Shown: positions 38,385-49,965 of the stretch, piece after piece
How the letters are laid out: the number at the start of each line of letters is the position of its first letter
Position numbering within the stretch: position 1 is the first letter of the stretch
Source of the DNA: Daphnia pulex
Lineage: Eukaryota > Arthropoda > Branchiopoda > Diplostraca > Daphniidae
Assembly: GCF_021134715.1 (NCBI RefSeq)
Contig: NC_060018.1
Span: forward strand, 12,851,501-12,915,500
Reading direction: 5' to 3'
DNA length: 64,000 bases
Notes under the pieces: model-generated
Databases searched by the model: none
Told to the model about the DNA's origin: nothing
Seen by the model: the letters and a program-made list of their open reading frames with translations, nothing else
Position numbers and translations under genes: made by a program

Positions 38385-38689
38385 CCCGTTAGCTGCCACG
38401 CCATACAACCCGTAGGTTGTACTCTACTACTCTACGCGCCACATCTGAAGGATCCATGGCCAAGGTGGGACTTGCCATTGCTGACAAGTCCGGGCTGACA
38501 CGGTGACAGGAGAATCCATCACCGTATCGACAAGGGGGAAGTCCCTATGGTGCATTGCCTAACAGGCTTGCCTTGCGGCAAATTTTGGGCTTGGCGACTC
38601 TCCGACTACGCGGCATGAAAACCACGAGGCCGAACAGCGCGGCCCGTGCGAAGGAGCTAGGGGAGAACAAAGGCGTGGCAGACAACGGG
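38385..38689. mobile_element. piggyBac-like MITE flanked by TTAA (left arm)
   Basis: The 305-base element begins CCCGTTAGCTGCCACGCC and ends GGCGTGGCAGACAACGGG, imperfect inverted repeats of about 18 bases. Both sides carry TTAA (38381-38384 and 38690-38693), the piggyBac target. It has no coding capacity and is GC-richer than its surroundings. Confidence 0.82.
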
Positions 38690-38956
38690 TTAACTAACAC
38701 AAACGAACACATATTACCAACAACAAATGATGATCCGCGCTGACACTTTGGAGATACCGGCGACGTTATGGTGTCCATCTTCTCGAAATTTCCTCTGCAT
38801 TACCTGAATAAAGAGAAAACAATTCTTATTTACTGACATGCCAATAAAAGTTACATAATACAGAAAGAACAATAATCAGGTTTTCTAGCTCAAAGATTTA
38901 AATATGCAATGCTTTAAAGTTTAAATCAAGCTTGCAATGTTGAGAACTGTAAACAG

Positions 38957-39344
38957 AACAAAGCTCACTTGCTAGTCTTTAAAAAAAATTCCGGAAGTAT
39001 ACCGGAAGTAACCACAGCGCCTCAACCATTGAGCTGTCGTCAAATTAAACCACATATTCGTGATCCCCATAAAATTTGGGGTCGATTAGGTGTGATTTAA
39101 ACGAAATCCAAAATTTGGCCAAAATCGAGAATTTTCCTGAACTATAGTTCAGGAAAATTCTTGAAACCGGAAGTACGCGTACGTAAAAAACAGAACATGA
39201 ACTTTACCACAAATTTTACGAGGATCACGAATATGTGGTTCTTTTGTGCGTCAGATCAATATTTACTAAACTACTGACAGAAATGAGAAAACCGGAAGTA
39301 GAAAAAAATACACATTTTTAAAAATCTACCAAGTGAGCTTTGTT
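38957..39344. mobile_element. Foldback MITE-like element (left arm)
   Basis: Ends are the perfect inverted pair AACAAAGCTCACTTG (38957-38971) and CAAGTGAGCTTTGTT (39330-39344). Nested pairs lie inside: ACCACATATTCGTGATCC near 39050 pairs with its complement near 39223, and around 39129-39160 there is a perfect 32-base palindrome centred on CTATAG. CCGGAAGT words recur four times. It would fold into a multi-stem hairpin. A target duplication is not evident. Confidence 0.65.
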
Positions 39345-40497
39345 ATGGGAATAGTTATCGTTAGTTATCACTAAATATTTCATTAAAATAACTGCCAATA
39401 AATGTTCAAAAAGATGTGCAAAATAACTCAAACTGACTGTTGACAGCTGCAAATTTTCAAAAAGCCATCTAGCGTTAGAAAAAAGAAACGTCCAAGTAAA
39501 ACTTTGTTTGTGCGCAAGAAGGGCCTGATTTTTGAATTATTACACAGACACAGAGTTTAACGCAACTAGATTATTAGTAGATAATCTACGAAAGTAAGTC
39601 AATTGTCGGGTACCTGGGCATAATCCCGTGGTGAGTAACTGCAGGTGTGTAACAGCTAACAGCAAAGGGTAGCGACCACTGAAGTGTTCCAACTCGTCGG
39701 TGAAGTAAGACAAGTTGTAGCAGCAAAAGTAGTGAAGCTAGATGAGTGTACGTCGGGAAGATAAGGATGGAGCAGAACGTTGCTGGATGTCCCACTTCCT
39801 TCATGGACAAAGGTCAGCATTGGCTTAAGGATCTATTACGTGCTATGTAAAAAAATGTATTGCATTAATGAATTGAAAATATAACAGTTAATAAAGCATT
39901 TCAATCCTTACCTTTACTAACAAGCACACTGAAGTTTTAATGATAAAAAACCGCAAAAATGGAAATCACAGCAACCAACAGCCTTACTCCTCAGGTTGAG
40001 GTAAATTTCCTGATGCTAAAGAAAGTGTCATGAAGTATTGCAGTAGCGTGGTGATAGGTTATATTGAGGCTTACCTTTATCATATGAGTATGGTGCTGAA
40101 TTTAGTATGGCATTTGACGTGGTGTGGTTGGTGTTGTAGCAGTAATGGGGAATTACGTTGTCTCCACACATTTGTATTCCACGATATGTGAGCTTCACAA
40201 ATGAGTTTTAGGCTTTTGACAACATGATGGGTCTATTGGAGGGAAAGTGACTGAGCGCTACTAAGTCAACTTTTTGGAATGACTGACAGTATGCATCTAA
40301 AATTTGAAGAAATAAGTTGGTACAGTATAAAAATAAGGAAATTAGTTCAAGATAAACCTACATATGATACGAAGTTCAATTTGGTATATGAAATCACAGG
40401 AATATAAGTATTAATTAGCATCCAATTGTTTCGCCTATTTTGCCTCGTTTCACGATGCAAAAACAACAAGGGTGACACTAGCGACATCTGGTAATGA

Positions 40498-40538
40498 AAG
40501 ATCTCAACTCCGATAATTTGTGCAACCAACTTCAAAAC
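40498..40538. other. Asymmetric spacer at the palindrome centre
   Basis: These 41 bases (beginning AAGATCTCAACTCCG) are the only non-symmetric part between the arms. The bordering bases pair: TGGTAATGA on the left with TCATTACCA on the right. A short asymmetric spacer is what lets a long inverted repeat survive in a genome or clone better than a perfect palindrome. Confidence 0.85.
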
Positions 40539-41690
40539 TCATTACCAGATGTCGCTAGCGTCGCCTTTGTTGTTTTTGCATCGTGAAACGAGGCAAAATA
40601 GGCGAAACAATTGGATGCTAATTAATTCTTATATTCCTGTGATTTCATATACCAAATTGAACTTCGTATCATATGTAGGTTTATCTTCACCTAATTTCCT
40701 TATTTTTATACTGTACCAACTTCTTTCTTCAAATTTTAGATGCATACTGTCAGTCATTCCAAAAAGTTGACTTAGCGCTCAGTCACTTTCCATCTAATAG
40801 ACCCATCATGTTGTCAAAAGCCTAAAACTAATGTGTGAAACTCACATATCGTGGAATACAAATGTGTGGAGACAAGGTATTTCCCCATTACTGCTACCAC
40901 ACCAACCACACCAAACCAACCGCCTTACTAAATTCAGCACCATTCACCCATATAATAAAGGTAAGCATCAATATAACCTATCGTCACGCTACTGCAATAC
41001 TTCATGACACTTTCTTTAACTTCAGGAAATTTACCTCAACCTAAGGAGTAAGGCTGTTGGTTGCTGTGATTTCCATTTTTGCGGTTTTTTATCATTAAAA
41101 CTTCAGTGTGCTTGTTAGTAAAGGTAAAGATTGAAATGCTTTATTAACTGTTATATTTTCAATTCATTAATGCAATACATTTTTTTACATAGCACGTAAT
41201 AGATCCTTAAGCCAATGCTGACCTTTGTCCATGAAGGAAGTGGGACATCCAGCAACGTTCTGCTCCATCCTTATCTTCCCGACGTACACTCATCTAGCTT
41301 CACTACTTTTGCTGCTACAACTTGTCTTACTTCACCGACGAGTTGGAACACTTCAGTGGTCGCTACCCTTTGCTGTTAGCTGTTACACACCTGCAGTTAC
41401 TCACCACGGGATTATGCCCAGGTACCCGACAATTGACTTACTTTCGTAGATTATCTACTAATAATCTAGTTGCGTTAAACTCTGTGTCTGTGTAATAATT
41501 CAAAAATCAGGCCCTTCTTGCGCACAAACAAAGTTTTACTTGGACGTTTCTTTTTTCTAACGCTAGATGGCTTTTTGAAAATTTGCAGCTGTCAACAGTC
41601 AGTTTGAGTTATTTTGCACATCTTTTTGAACATTTATTGGCAGTTATTTTAATGAAATATTTAGTGATAACTAACGATAACTATTCCCAT

Positions 41691-42080
41691 AACAAAGCTC
41701 ACTTGGTAGATTTTTAAAAATGTGTATTTTTTTCTACTTCCGGTTTTCTCATTTCTGTCAGTAGTTTAGTAAATATTGATCTGACGCACAAAAGAACCAC
41801 ATATTCGTGATCCTCGTAAAATTTGTGGTAAAGTTCATGTTCTGTTTTTTACGTATTCGTACTTCCGGTTTCGAAAATTTTCCTGAACTATAGTTCAGGA
41901 AAATTCTCGATTTTGGCCAAATTTTGGATTTCGTTTAAATCACACCTAATCGACCCCAAATTTTATGGGGATCACGAATATGTGGTTTAATTTGACGACA
42001 GCTCAATGGTTGAGGCGCTGTGGTTACTTCCGGTATACTTCCGGAATTTTTTTTTAAAGACTAGCAAGTGAGCTTTGTTC
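41691..42080. mobile_element. Foldback MITE-like element (right arm copy)
   Basis: This is the mirror of the left-arm element, with the same terminal pair and central palindrome. It differs by a few substitutions, e.g. ACGTATTCGTAC here against the complement of ACGCGTACG there, so it is an independent genomic copy rather than the same reads. Confidence 0.65.
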
Positions 42081-42346
42081 TGTTTACAGTTCTCAACATT
42101 GCAAGCTTGATTTAAACTTTAAAACATTGCATATTTAAATCTTTGAGCTAGAAAACCTGATTATTGTTCTTTCTGTATTATGTAACTTTTATTGGCATGT
42201 CAGTAAATAAGAATTGTTTTCTCTTTATTCAGGTAATGCAGAAGAGACATCGAGAAGATGGACACCATAACGTCGCCGGTATCTCCAAAGTGTCAGCGCT
42301 GATCATCATTTGTTGTTGGTAATATGTGTTCGTTTGTGTTAGTTAA

Positions 42347-42651
42347 CCCGTTGTCTGCCACGCCTTTGTTCTCCCCTAGCTCCTTCGCACGGGCCGCGCT
42401 GTTCGGCCTCGTGGTTTTCATGCCGCGGGGTCGGAGAGTCGCCAAGCCCAAAATTTGCCGCAAGGCAAGCCTGTTAGGCAATGCACCATAGGGACTTCCC
42501 CCTTGTCGATACGGTGATGGATTCTCCTGTCACCGTGTCAGCCCGGACTTGTCAGCAATGGCAAGTCCCACCTTGGCCATGGATCCTTCAGACGTGGCGC
42601 GTAGAGTAGTAGAGTACAGCCTACGGGTTGTATGGCGTGGCAGCCAACGGG
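42347..42651. mobile_element. piggyBac-like MITE flanked by TTAA (right arm copy)
   Basis: Mirror copy of the 305-base TTAA element, with TTAA at 42343-42346 and 42652-42655. A few bases differ from the left copy, for example CCGCGGGGTCGG here against the complement of CCGACTACGCGG there, and GTTGGCTG in place of GTTAGCTG. Confidence 0.82.
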
Positions 42652-43149
42652 TTAACATAAGTGTATGTATGTTTGTGATTGTAAAATGTGGTGGAATTGT
42701 GGGTGGAGGTGGGACAATAAAGCAATTCCTTTTAATGTTTTTGTTTGCTGTGTCTCATAAATTATAATAAAAAATGTTTAGTTCACGACTTGTATATTTT
42801 TTACAACTTTGAAATTCTACATAAGTTATATGCAAGTGACTGATCAACTCCAGACCCTGCAAATAAACTTCTATGAGAAACCAAACACTATCTACAACTC
42901 TTTTGTCCAAACACTAGAATATGTCGGAATGCAGAGCGACTAGAGAAATATTCACCTCCAACATGCGAAATAGGAAAGGTCAAATAAAAATAAGAAAACG
43001 TCGCAATGTCAAAGGCTTTTAGGTGGCAAGAAGAGTCGTACAAAATGATTAACCAGATAAAAAAAAATATTTTCTCATTAAAGACTAGTAACTATTAAGA
43101 TATGACCGACAAATCTGAACATGATTACTAAAAATTGAAAATTCGACTC

Positions 43150-44110
43150 TAGTATTTAGAAACGTCCCTGTAGTAAGTTGAATAAGCGTAGGGTGTGGTG
43201 TAATATTCAGGTGCCTTAGTGGCGTAGTAACTCGGAATAGAGTAATAGTTCGGAGCTTCGGTGTAGCTGGTCGGAGCAGCGTAAGTATTGGTATAATACT
43301 CAGGTGCCTTGGTAGCGTAGTACTTAGGTGCCTCGGTGTAGTAGCTAGTTGTAGCGTAGGTTGTGGTGTAGTAAACTGGAGCCTCGGTGTAGTATTCCGG
43401 TTCAACGTAGTACGAAGGAGCAGCAGCCGCTGTGTAGTAAGCCGAGTTGTAGTTGTGTAGCTTGAGGCAGAGTAATACTTCGGGGCTTCGGTATAGTGGC
43501 TCGGGGAAGCATAAGTTGTAGTGTAATACTCTGGAGCCTTGGTGGTGTAGTACTTGGGCGGCTCGGTGTAGTATTCAGCCGCTTTGGAGGTGTAATAAGT
43601 TGGAGCCTCGGTGTAGTAGCTAGGAACTGAGTGATACTTGGAGCCTCGGTGTATAAGCTGGGGCAACATACGTGTAGTACTCCGGTGACTTGGTGGTGTA
43701 GTATTTGGGAGCCTCGGTGTAGTACTCAGGATCTTTGGTGATTTAGCTCGGGGCAGCATTAGCTGCGGTGTAATACTCTGGAGCCTTGGTGGTGTAGTAA
43801 TTGTGGCCCTCAGTGTAGTAACCGGTTGGTGCGAATGTTTTCGTTGTGTAGCAAGGTGGCGGCGTGGTGCTTTGGTATCCGCCATACCCAGGAGCCATGA
43901 GTACACCAGTGATCGACCCAACCTTCAACGATACGACAAACGGCAACAGCACGACACTACAATCAAATAGGCGGTAATTGATTTGAACATTAATATTCAA
44001 TATGGTACATTAACAGATAAAAACAAATAATTGATGCAAACTCCATGAAACAGAATATTTACCCGATTGCGTACTGATAATACGACGAAGAATGAACTTG
44101 ATGACAGTGC
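43150..44110 (-). pseudogene. YYT-repeat structural protein gene copy, right arm, inner group
   Basis: Reverse-strand mirror of the left inner copy, with the same in-frame stop and shifts. The 278-residue frame over its shifted repeats (43085-43921) is identical in translation to the left copy, so both copies share their inactivating changes and the breaks predate the palindrome or were copied between arms. Confidence 0.7.
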
Positions 44111-44119
44111 ACTGCAGTT

Positions 44120-45154
44120 GTTCATCCATGTTTCGTTGCCAGTATTGTTCTCTCCAGCAATCGCCCTGATACAACAGCAAAGTGATGATGTTCCGTACGC
44201 CAACGACCCAATTTGATATCACAAACGAACGCAACATATCCAGCCTAATAAAAAATAAAGTCCATACCCAATAATTAGAATATAATTTAACAGGAACTTC
44301 ATATACTATCTAACAACAACATCAGAGCAGTCAATGTTGGTTAAGTTTTAGTCACAAGTATTACAATTTATATGAAATAAAATGTTCAAGAATTCTTACC
44401 AACCAGACGTTCGATCGTGCTTCAAGCTCGGTATTGACTCGATAACCACCAAAATTGGAATCTATTTCCAAACCAGAAACGACAGCCAAATCCGTGAAGT
44501 TTGCGTCCCAACCGACAACAGCGATGACATGTTCAGTTTAAATCTGATGAAATGAATTCTAGATTTTAACTGACATCGCTAAAACATGTACTGAAATAAC
44601 TGTTTACCTTTTGACCATCGTTAAAGGTCAATGCGACCTTGTAGTCTTCCAAAATTGCACCCTCAACATTAGCTTTGGGCAACACATTGACACCTTGAGC
44701 TTTCACCTTCTCGGAAGTCCAATGGCTCAAGTATTTAGGGAGGACTCGGCCTATGTTACCGCCATCGATGTTGCGGAACAGCATTACGTGCTCGTGGACA
44801 TCTTTGAGGGCACCGCTCAGGGATTGGAAAAGATTTTTGTTTACCACCTAACAAGAAAATAAAGGCCATTTTTAGTGATTCGTAACCACAGAAATAAATT
44901 GCTAGCAGTTTAAGTAGACTCTCAGATACTATCAAGCAGGAAGATTATCAAAGTTGTTTAACATTCCATAAAGGAGCAATCATTGAGACTTTAAAAGATG
45001 AATTTCGTTTGGCATAAAATGTTTACCTGTGGCAATAAGGCACTTGTCGTAGGCTTATGGCACGGCCATCGTCAAGTTCGGCTTTCCGTCCGACAATGTC
45101 AAGTTTAACGACGCGGTGTACACGTACGAATGCTACGCCGCCGTTATCTTTCCT
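44120..45154 (-). pseudogene. Apoptosis-inducing-factor-like oxidoreductase fragment (right arm)
   Basis: Mirror of the left AIF-like fragment. The largest block, 44566-44847, translates identically to 36187-36468. The same exon pieces and the same fusion to the YYT leader are present. Confidence 0.8.
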
Positions 45155-45244
45155 ATTCAATTAGACGGGATTGCAGTAAATTCATCCGAAAAACAGACAA
45201 GGAAGGAAAACAAGTCATTAGTACATGTTCAAAAAAATTACAAT

Positions 45245-46192
45245 AATAAAGAGCTCACCCTCACTCTTTGTCGTTCCACTGTTTGAAACGAAGATTATTC
45301 GAAACTTCGGGGCTGCCGTGTTGCGTGTCGGAGAAGCTCACTTGACCGACTTCTATCGTACTTGGGCGCTCCAGTGTAGTATTCGACAGCTTTAGTGGTG
45401 TAATAAGCTGGAGCCTCGGTGTCGTAGGTTGGGGCAGCATACGTAGTTGCGTAGTCTCAGTAGGTGCCTCGGTGGTGTAGTACTTAGGAGCTTCGGTGTA
45501 GTACTCTGCGCTTTGGTAGTGTAGCTCGGGGAGCAGCACAAGTTGTGGTGTAATAATCTGAATCCTTGGTGGTTTAACTGTAAACCCAACTGTGCAACCT
45601 CGGTGTAGTAACTGGTCGTTGCGTATGTTGTTGTGTAGTAAGGCGGCGGCGCTGCGGTTTGGTATCCGCCTTATCCAGGAGACATCGGTACACCAGTGTT
45701 CGACCCAGCCATCAACGATACAACAACCAATAGCAGCACGACGGCATAGTTAACTAGACAATATTAAATATTCAACAATAACGGACATATTATCAAATAG
45801 AAAAAATGGAAAGTGATACAAAATTCCACGTAGAAATACAGATTATTTACCCGTGATTGCGACCTGGTATTACGACGAAGAATGCAGTTGTTGCCGGGTC
45901 GGAGATGCTCACTCGATTGACTTATGTTGCCTTTTCTCTTTCCTTTTGAAAGATTTTCTCTCGTGGTCGACATCAACGATACAGCACCCAACAGCAACAC
46001 AATACCATAATTAGCTATGGAATAAACAATCGGAAATTATTTTTCGAAGGTAACTAGTCGTATCAACAACTAATGACAAGATAGAATAGATTTACGACTC
46101 GAAATAAAAATGAACATTTACCCGTGATTGCGAACTGATATTACGACGAAATATGGAGTTGTTGCCGTGTCGGAGATGCTCACTCGACTGAT
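45245..46192 (-). pseudogene. Broken YYT-repeat gene copies, right arm, outer group
   Basis: Mirror of the left outer group: two leader and second-exon beginnings and a shifted repeat tract. Frames 45261-45539, 45392-45589 and 45764-46000 equal their left partners residue for residue. The TATA/initiator pair sits just outside at 46188-46222, so the two arms' promoters point toward the centre. Confidence 0.6.
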
Positions 46193-46222
46193 CCCTGCCA
46201 ACTTTTCTTTCGCCTTTTATAC
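46188..46222 (-). promoter_or_regulatory. TATA box and initiator, right arm
   Basis: Reverse complement of the left-arm promoter: CTTTTATA at about 46215-46222 and ACTGA at about 46188-46192, same spacing. It would start transcription toward the palindrome centre. Confidence 0.7.
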
Positions 46223-47415
46223 AATTTTTTCTCACCCCTCCTCTTAAGCCTAATGGCTATTTTACCTTTTTGATAATGAAGCAAAACGTCCCGTTCTTAC
46301 CCAACCTCTACACCAATGCCTGACACCTTTGCCGTAATGATATCCATGACCTTCGATTGAAATGCAAACTGGCCTTTCTTTCTGCAGGTGACTTTGCCGG
46401 GGATGGGTCTACAATAACCAATATCAAAATGAATACCAAATGGCTTACACTTGCGGCTATTGTACCTTTTAGATAATGAAGCAACACGTGTCATTCTCAC
46501 CCAACCTCTACACCACTGCATGATACGTTTTACGTAATGATCTCCGTGACCTTCGAGCGTCAAGGTCGTAGAAACTGGCCTTTTTCTTTCTGCAGGTTGA
46601 CGTTGCTGGGAATGGGTCTACAAAAACTAATATCAAAACACATATCAAATCATAAATGATAATGGCTTAAATTTTAGTCACTTTAAAAATACCACATTTG
46701 AGTCATTTGACTCGTTTCTTCGGTGAATGAATTCCATTTCGAACCGTTTGAAGGACTGTCGGCTTTTTTAAAAATATTCTACTGCAAACTTTTCTAAGTT
46801 TCAAACACAAAATCCTTGCACCTGCGGTCGGAGAAGAAAATCTAAAAAAAAGATAAATTATTAATATAAAAAAATACAAATCAAAGCTTCTCATTAAACG
46901 GTTGAATAAAATCAACAAAATAAGAAATTAAGACGCAATTGCTTAAGCTCGATAGACTGTCAGAGTTCGTCCGCTACGTTCACAACGCATAACTAAAAGA
47001 TTTACTTCAATGATCCTAAGAAAACACCCAGGAGAAGCGGGGGGGGGGGGATCGTATTTCCACAACTGATTTAGAAGTATCTAAAACGCAAATCAAATGA
47101 TTGATTGACAATACCTGAACTCTAGGACTATGGATTTTGTAACCGCAAATCGACAATGAGATCCTACTAGCAGCTATTTAATAACTTAAATGAATAACAT
47201 TTACAGGAGCTACCTGCTACCCTTACCCTGCCTTTTACATTGACAGGTCTATCATCTTGAATATTTGATTACCGCCAGAACCTATCGCGTGTCGTTTGAT
47301 GCTGCATCAACAAAAGTGAAAAAAAAATTCACCCTGTTACATGACCAACGCGTTTCTGCCACAATAAAGTATGCGCAAGTAAAACAATGTTTTGACACTC
47401 GCTTTGTTTTCGTTG

Positions 47416-47679
47416 CTAAGCAGTAAAATGTGTTGAAATTTTGGTTTTGCTCTTCACACCGAATGTAGACGGAAATGACTCGGCTCGGATATATAAAGGA
47501 TCGTTGGCTGCAAACAAATTCACATTATTTTCTGCAAAAGCTTCATGTCGTATAGTCGCATGTCTAGCATTACCTTTTTTAATATATTTTTTTTTCATTT
47601 GGTTTAGCGTTTCGTTCAGTGACTCCTTGTCACCAAAACCCCTCAATAGGAAACACCTCCGCGTCATCTGGTAATGCAA
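47416..47679 (-). CDS. Possible small unrecognised ORF
   Basis: An 87-residue frame containing RRCFLLRGFGDKESLNETL and a Lys-rich middle. Residue use is protein-like, but there is no family match I can name, no intron evidence and no clear promoter on that strand. It may be chance or part of a decayed gene. Confidence 0.2.
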   Translation of the reverse strand: MHYQMTRRCFLLRGFGDKESLNETLNQMKKKYIKKGNARHATIRHEAFAENNVNLFAANDPLYIRAESFPSTFGVKSKTKISTHFTA

Positions 47680-49744
47680 ACAATTGAATTAATAGCTTTA
47701 GCAATTTTACTAACGTGTAATTACGTACCCTCGTTTAAGCCTCGATGGAATGGCAACCCTAAAGGTTTCAGGATTGTCCGGGCCGCTCAAAGGAGGCGAT
47801 GATCTAGATTTAAATTCTTATTTTAACAGACCGTCCGGTTGAAACTGCAGCCAGTCAAGCAGTGGAAGACGCTGCACGACTGACTCGACCAGGGAGATTA
47901 CCCGGCCATGGTTAAGAGAAACCGAAAAAAGAGCGAAGAGAGCTGAGGAGCAGTTATTATGAGAGCAGTGTATCATGGTAGGCTTCCAGCTTAGACTCAT
48001 GACCCTCCAACAGATTTCATCGAATCATGCGCCTTGCAAGTCCGCGTAGCAACCTCTCCTCAGTTTCACCAATGGATCAAGTCTATGGAACGGCAGCAAA
48101 CGATTAAACTGAAAAAAAGAATAGAGATCTTAATTGAAAGTCAATAACTGAACAAAACATCAAGCATTACCTTAACGCAGGTACAGGTAGCAAGAGACGA
48201 CATCGACAAAATGCAGGCGATAAAACAAGACCGACAGCCATCAGGCAACATTGACTATTTAAGCCAACTTTTCAACACAGCATACGCATGGACACCAACA
48301 TAGGCAAATGACACATTTTTAGTGTGTTGTTGAACTGCAAGTCTGCACGAGCTCCATTTCAGAGCATCTCTCAACTGGAAAGGGACTGCAAAACCACTGC
48401 TGTACACCAAACAGCAACACCATAAACAGCTTAAGCATCACAATGACCATGAACTCCTACTCCTACAAAGCAAAAGAACATCAATGAACCAAAAACATTT
48501 TGAAATGTGAAAAAGGGTACCGATAATAAAATTTACTTAGTTTAAAATTGGTAATTAATTTAAAATGAGTAATAAATTTAAATTGAAAAAGAAACCAGGG
48601 AGGAATTCTGTTCATCTACTTCCAATATGTTATAAAAACTTGGTAAAATTGAGTGGGAATTTTTGTTCTAGATTGATTGGAAGAAAATCGAAAAAAAAAA
48701 CTCAGTGGAAGCTGACCAACAATGTGGCTATCTTTGAATGGAAAAAATTATTTGGAAGGAAGAAATATTACCCCTAATTTTCTACATCACATCAGAGGTT
48801 AACTTGTCAATTGAATACAAAATTAAAAAAAAAAAAAACACAAGACTTCCCAAGTTACAACCAATAACATCAATAAAATTACCTGCAGTGACACTTGGGA
48901 TAACACCAGCTAGATAAACTGCATGCAGCAGCTGCAGCTCAACTTGACTCGATCACATCTTTCACCAGATGGCTGCAACAAAACCATGTTGATGATATAA
49001 CAGCCATGAAGCTCAGACTTTGTCATGTTCTCAATTTCTGCAACAGTTGAGCAATGGGATCTCCTCCTCCGACCTGAACATCAACTAATAAAACCTATTG
49101 CATTATTGCAGGGAAATTGATCAATAGCATTACTTTACTAGCTCTGAAGTGTTTCTGCACGAGATGAACCGTACAGCCGTATAGGTACAGCGAACAATGG
49201 CCGACATTTGACAGCAGTTTCCACCCTCGTCGTCACATTATTTGGCCAAGTAAAATAATATGCCAGATTGCCTGTAAATTCAGAGAGAAACGTCTAAGAT
49301 TAATTAAATTTAAGAAATCCAAACTATTATTACAATTTCATGGCTGAAAATGTAGATCGCAATTCCGTAATTAATTTGGAATACACTTTCAGTCAGCGTC
49401 TCTGAAACAAATGGCAAATATTTCGTCCTCACGAAGACACTCGCGTCACCTGGTGGTTGGAGGACAATCCAATTTAGCCACCTACCGATAGGCAAAAGAT
49501 TCCCTCACGATTACGACGTTTGACTGTACGCAACGGATGGAATGATGGATTGCTTTCCGAACTATGTTTCCGTTATTCCGAAGCTTAACATCACGACTCA
49601 CGAGAAATGAATAACCAGATACACATCACATACAAATAAATCTGATGAGGCGATCCGACACACTACGGATCAAATCACAAACAACGTTGCACAGAAATAA
49701 ACTGGAATTTACTTGTGAATTCACCGTAATTTTCATGGGAACTC

Positions 49745-49965
49745 CACCGACAATAGAACCCCAATATTTAAAAAAATAATAATAAAAAAAAAAAATTTTG
49801 TATGCGACAGTAGAACTGTAGAACTCCAAAGACATAAGAACTCATTTTTTAAATATTATTAAAAATACCCGACAATAGAACTCCAATAAATTCTTTAACT
49901 ATTTTCATGATTAACAATAGAACTCATAGAATTTTAAATGTTCGACAATAGAACTCCACTTTTGG
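49745..49965. repeat. Irregularly spaced repeat of CGACAATAGAACTCCA
   Basis: Near-identical 13-16-base words recur in the same orientation at about 49748, 49804, 49869, 49914 and 49943, separated by unrelated AT-rich sequence of 25-60 bases. Examples are CGACAATAGAACCCCA, CGACAGTAGAACTGTAG, CGACAATAGAACTCCA and AACAATAGAACTCA. It is not a simple tandem array. Confidence 0.7.

Larger units (their letters stand above)
34116..46919. repeat. Giant palindrome: two inverted arms of about 6.38 kb with a 41-base spacer
   Basis: The left arm 34116-40497 is the reverse complement of the right arm 40539-46919; paired positions add up to 81034-81036 throughout, so there are almost no net indels. Five open frames recur at mirrored positions on opposite strands with identical translations, e.g. 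37113-37949 (+) and 43085-43921 (-), 278 residues each. Homology stops abruptly at the outer ends: inside 34116 and 46919 the sequence matches, one base further it does not. The spacer is 40498-40538. Substitutions are sparse in most of the arms and frequent in the innermost 400-600 bases. Confidence 0.95.

Noticed and set aside
38545-38778. Reverse-strand 77-residue ORF and its mirror at 42293-42481 as genes
   Set aside because: They lie within the piggyBac-like MITE and its flank; GC-rich MITE sequence creates the open frames.
34116-46919. CRISPR array or integrated phage as explanation of the repeats
   Set aside because: There are no short equally spaced repeats, the genes have introns, and the structure is one large inverted duplication.
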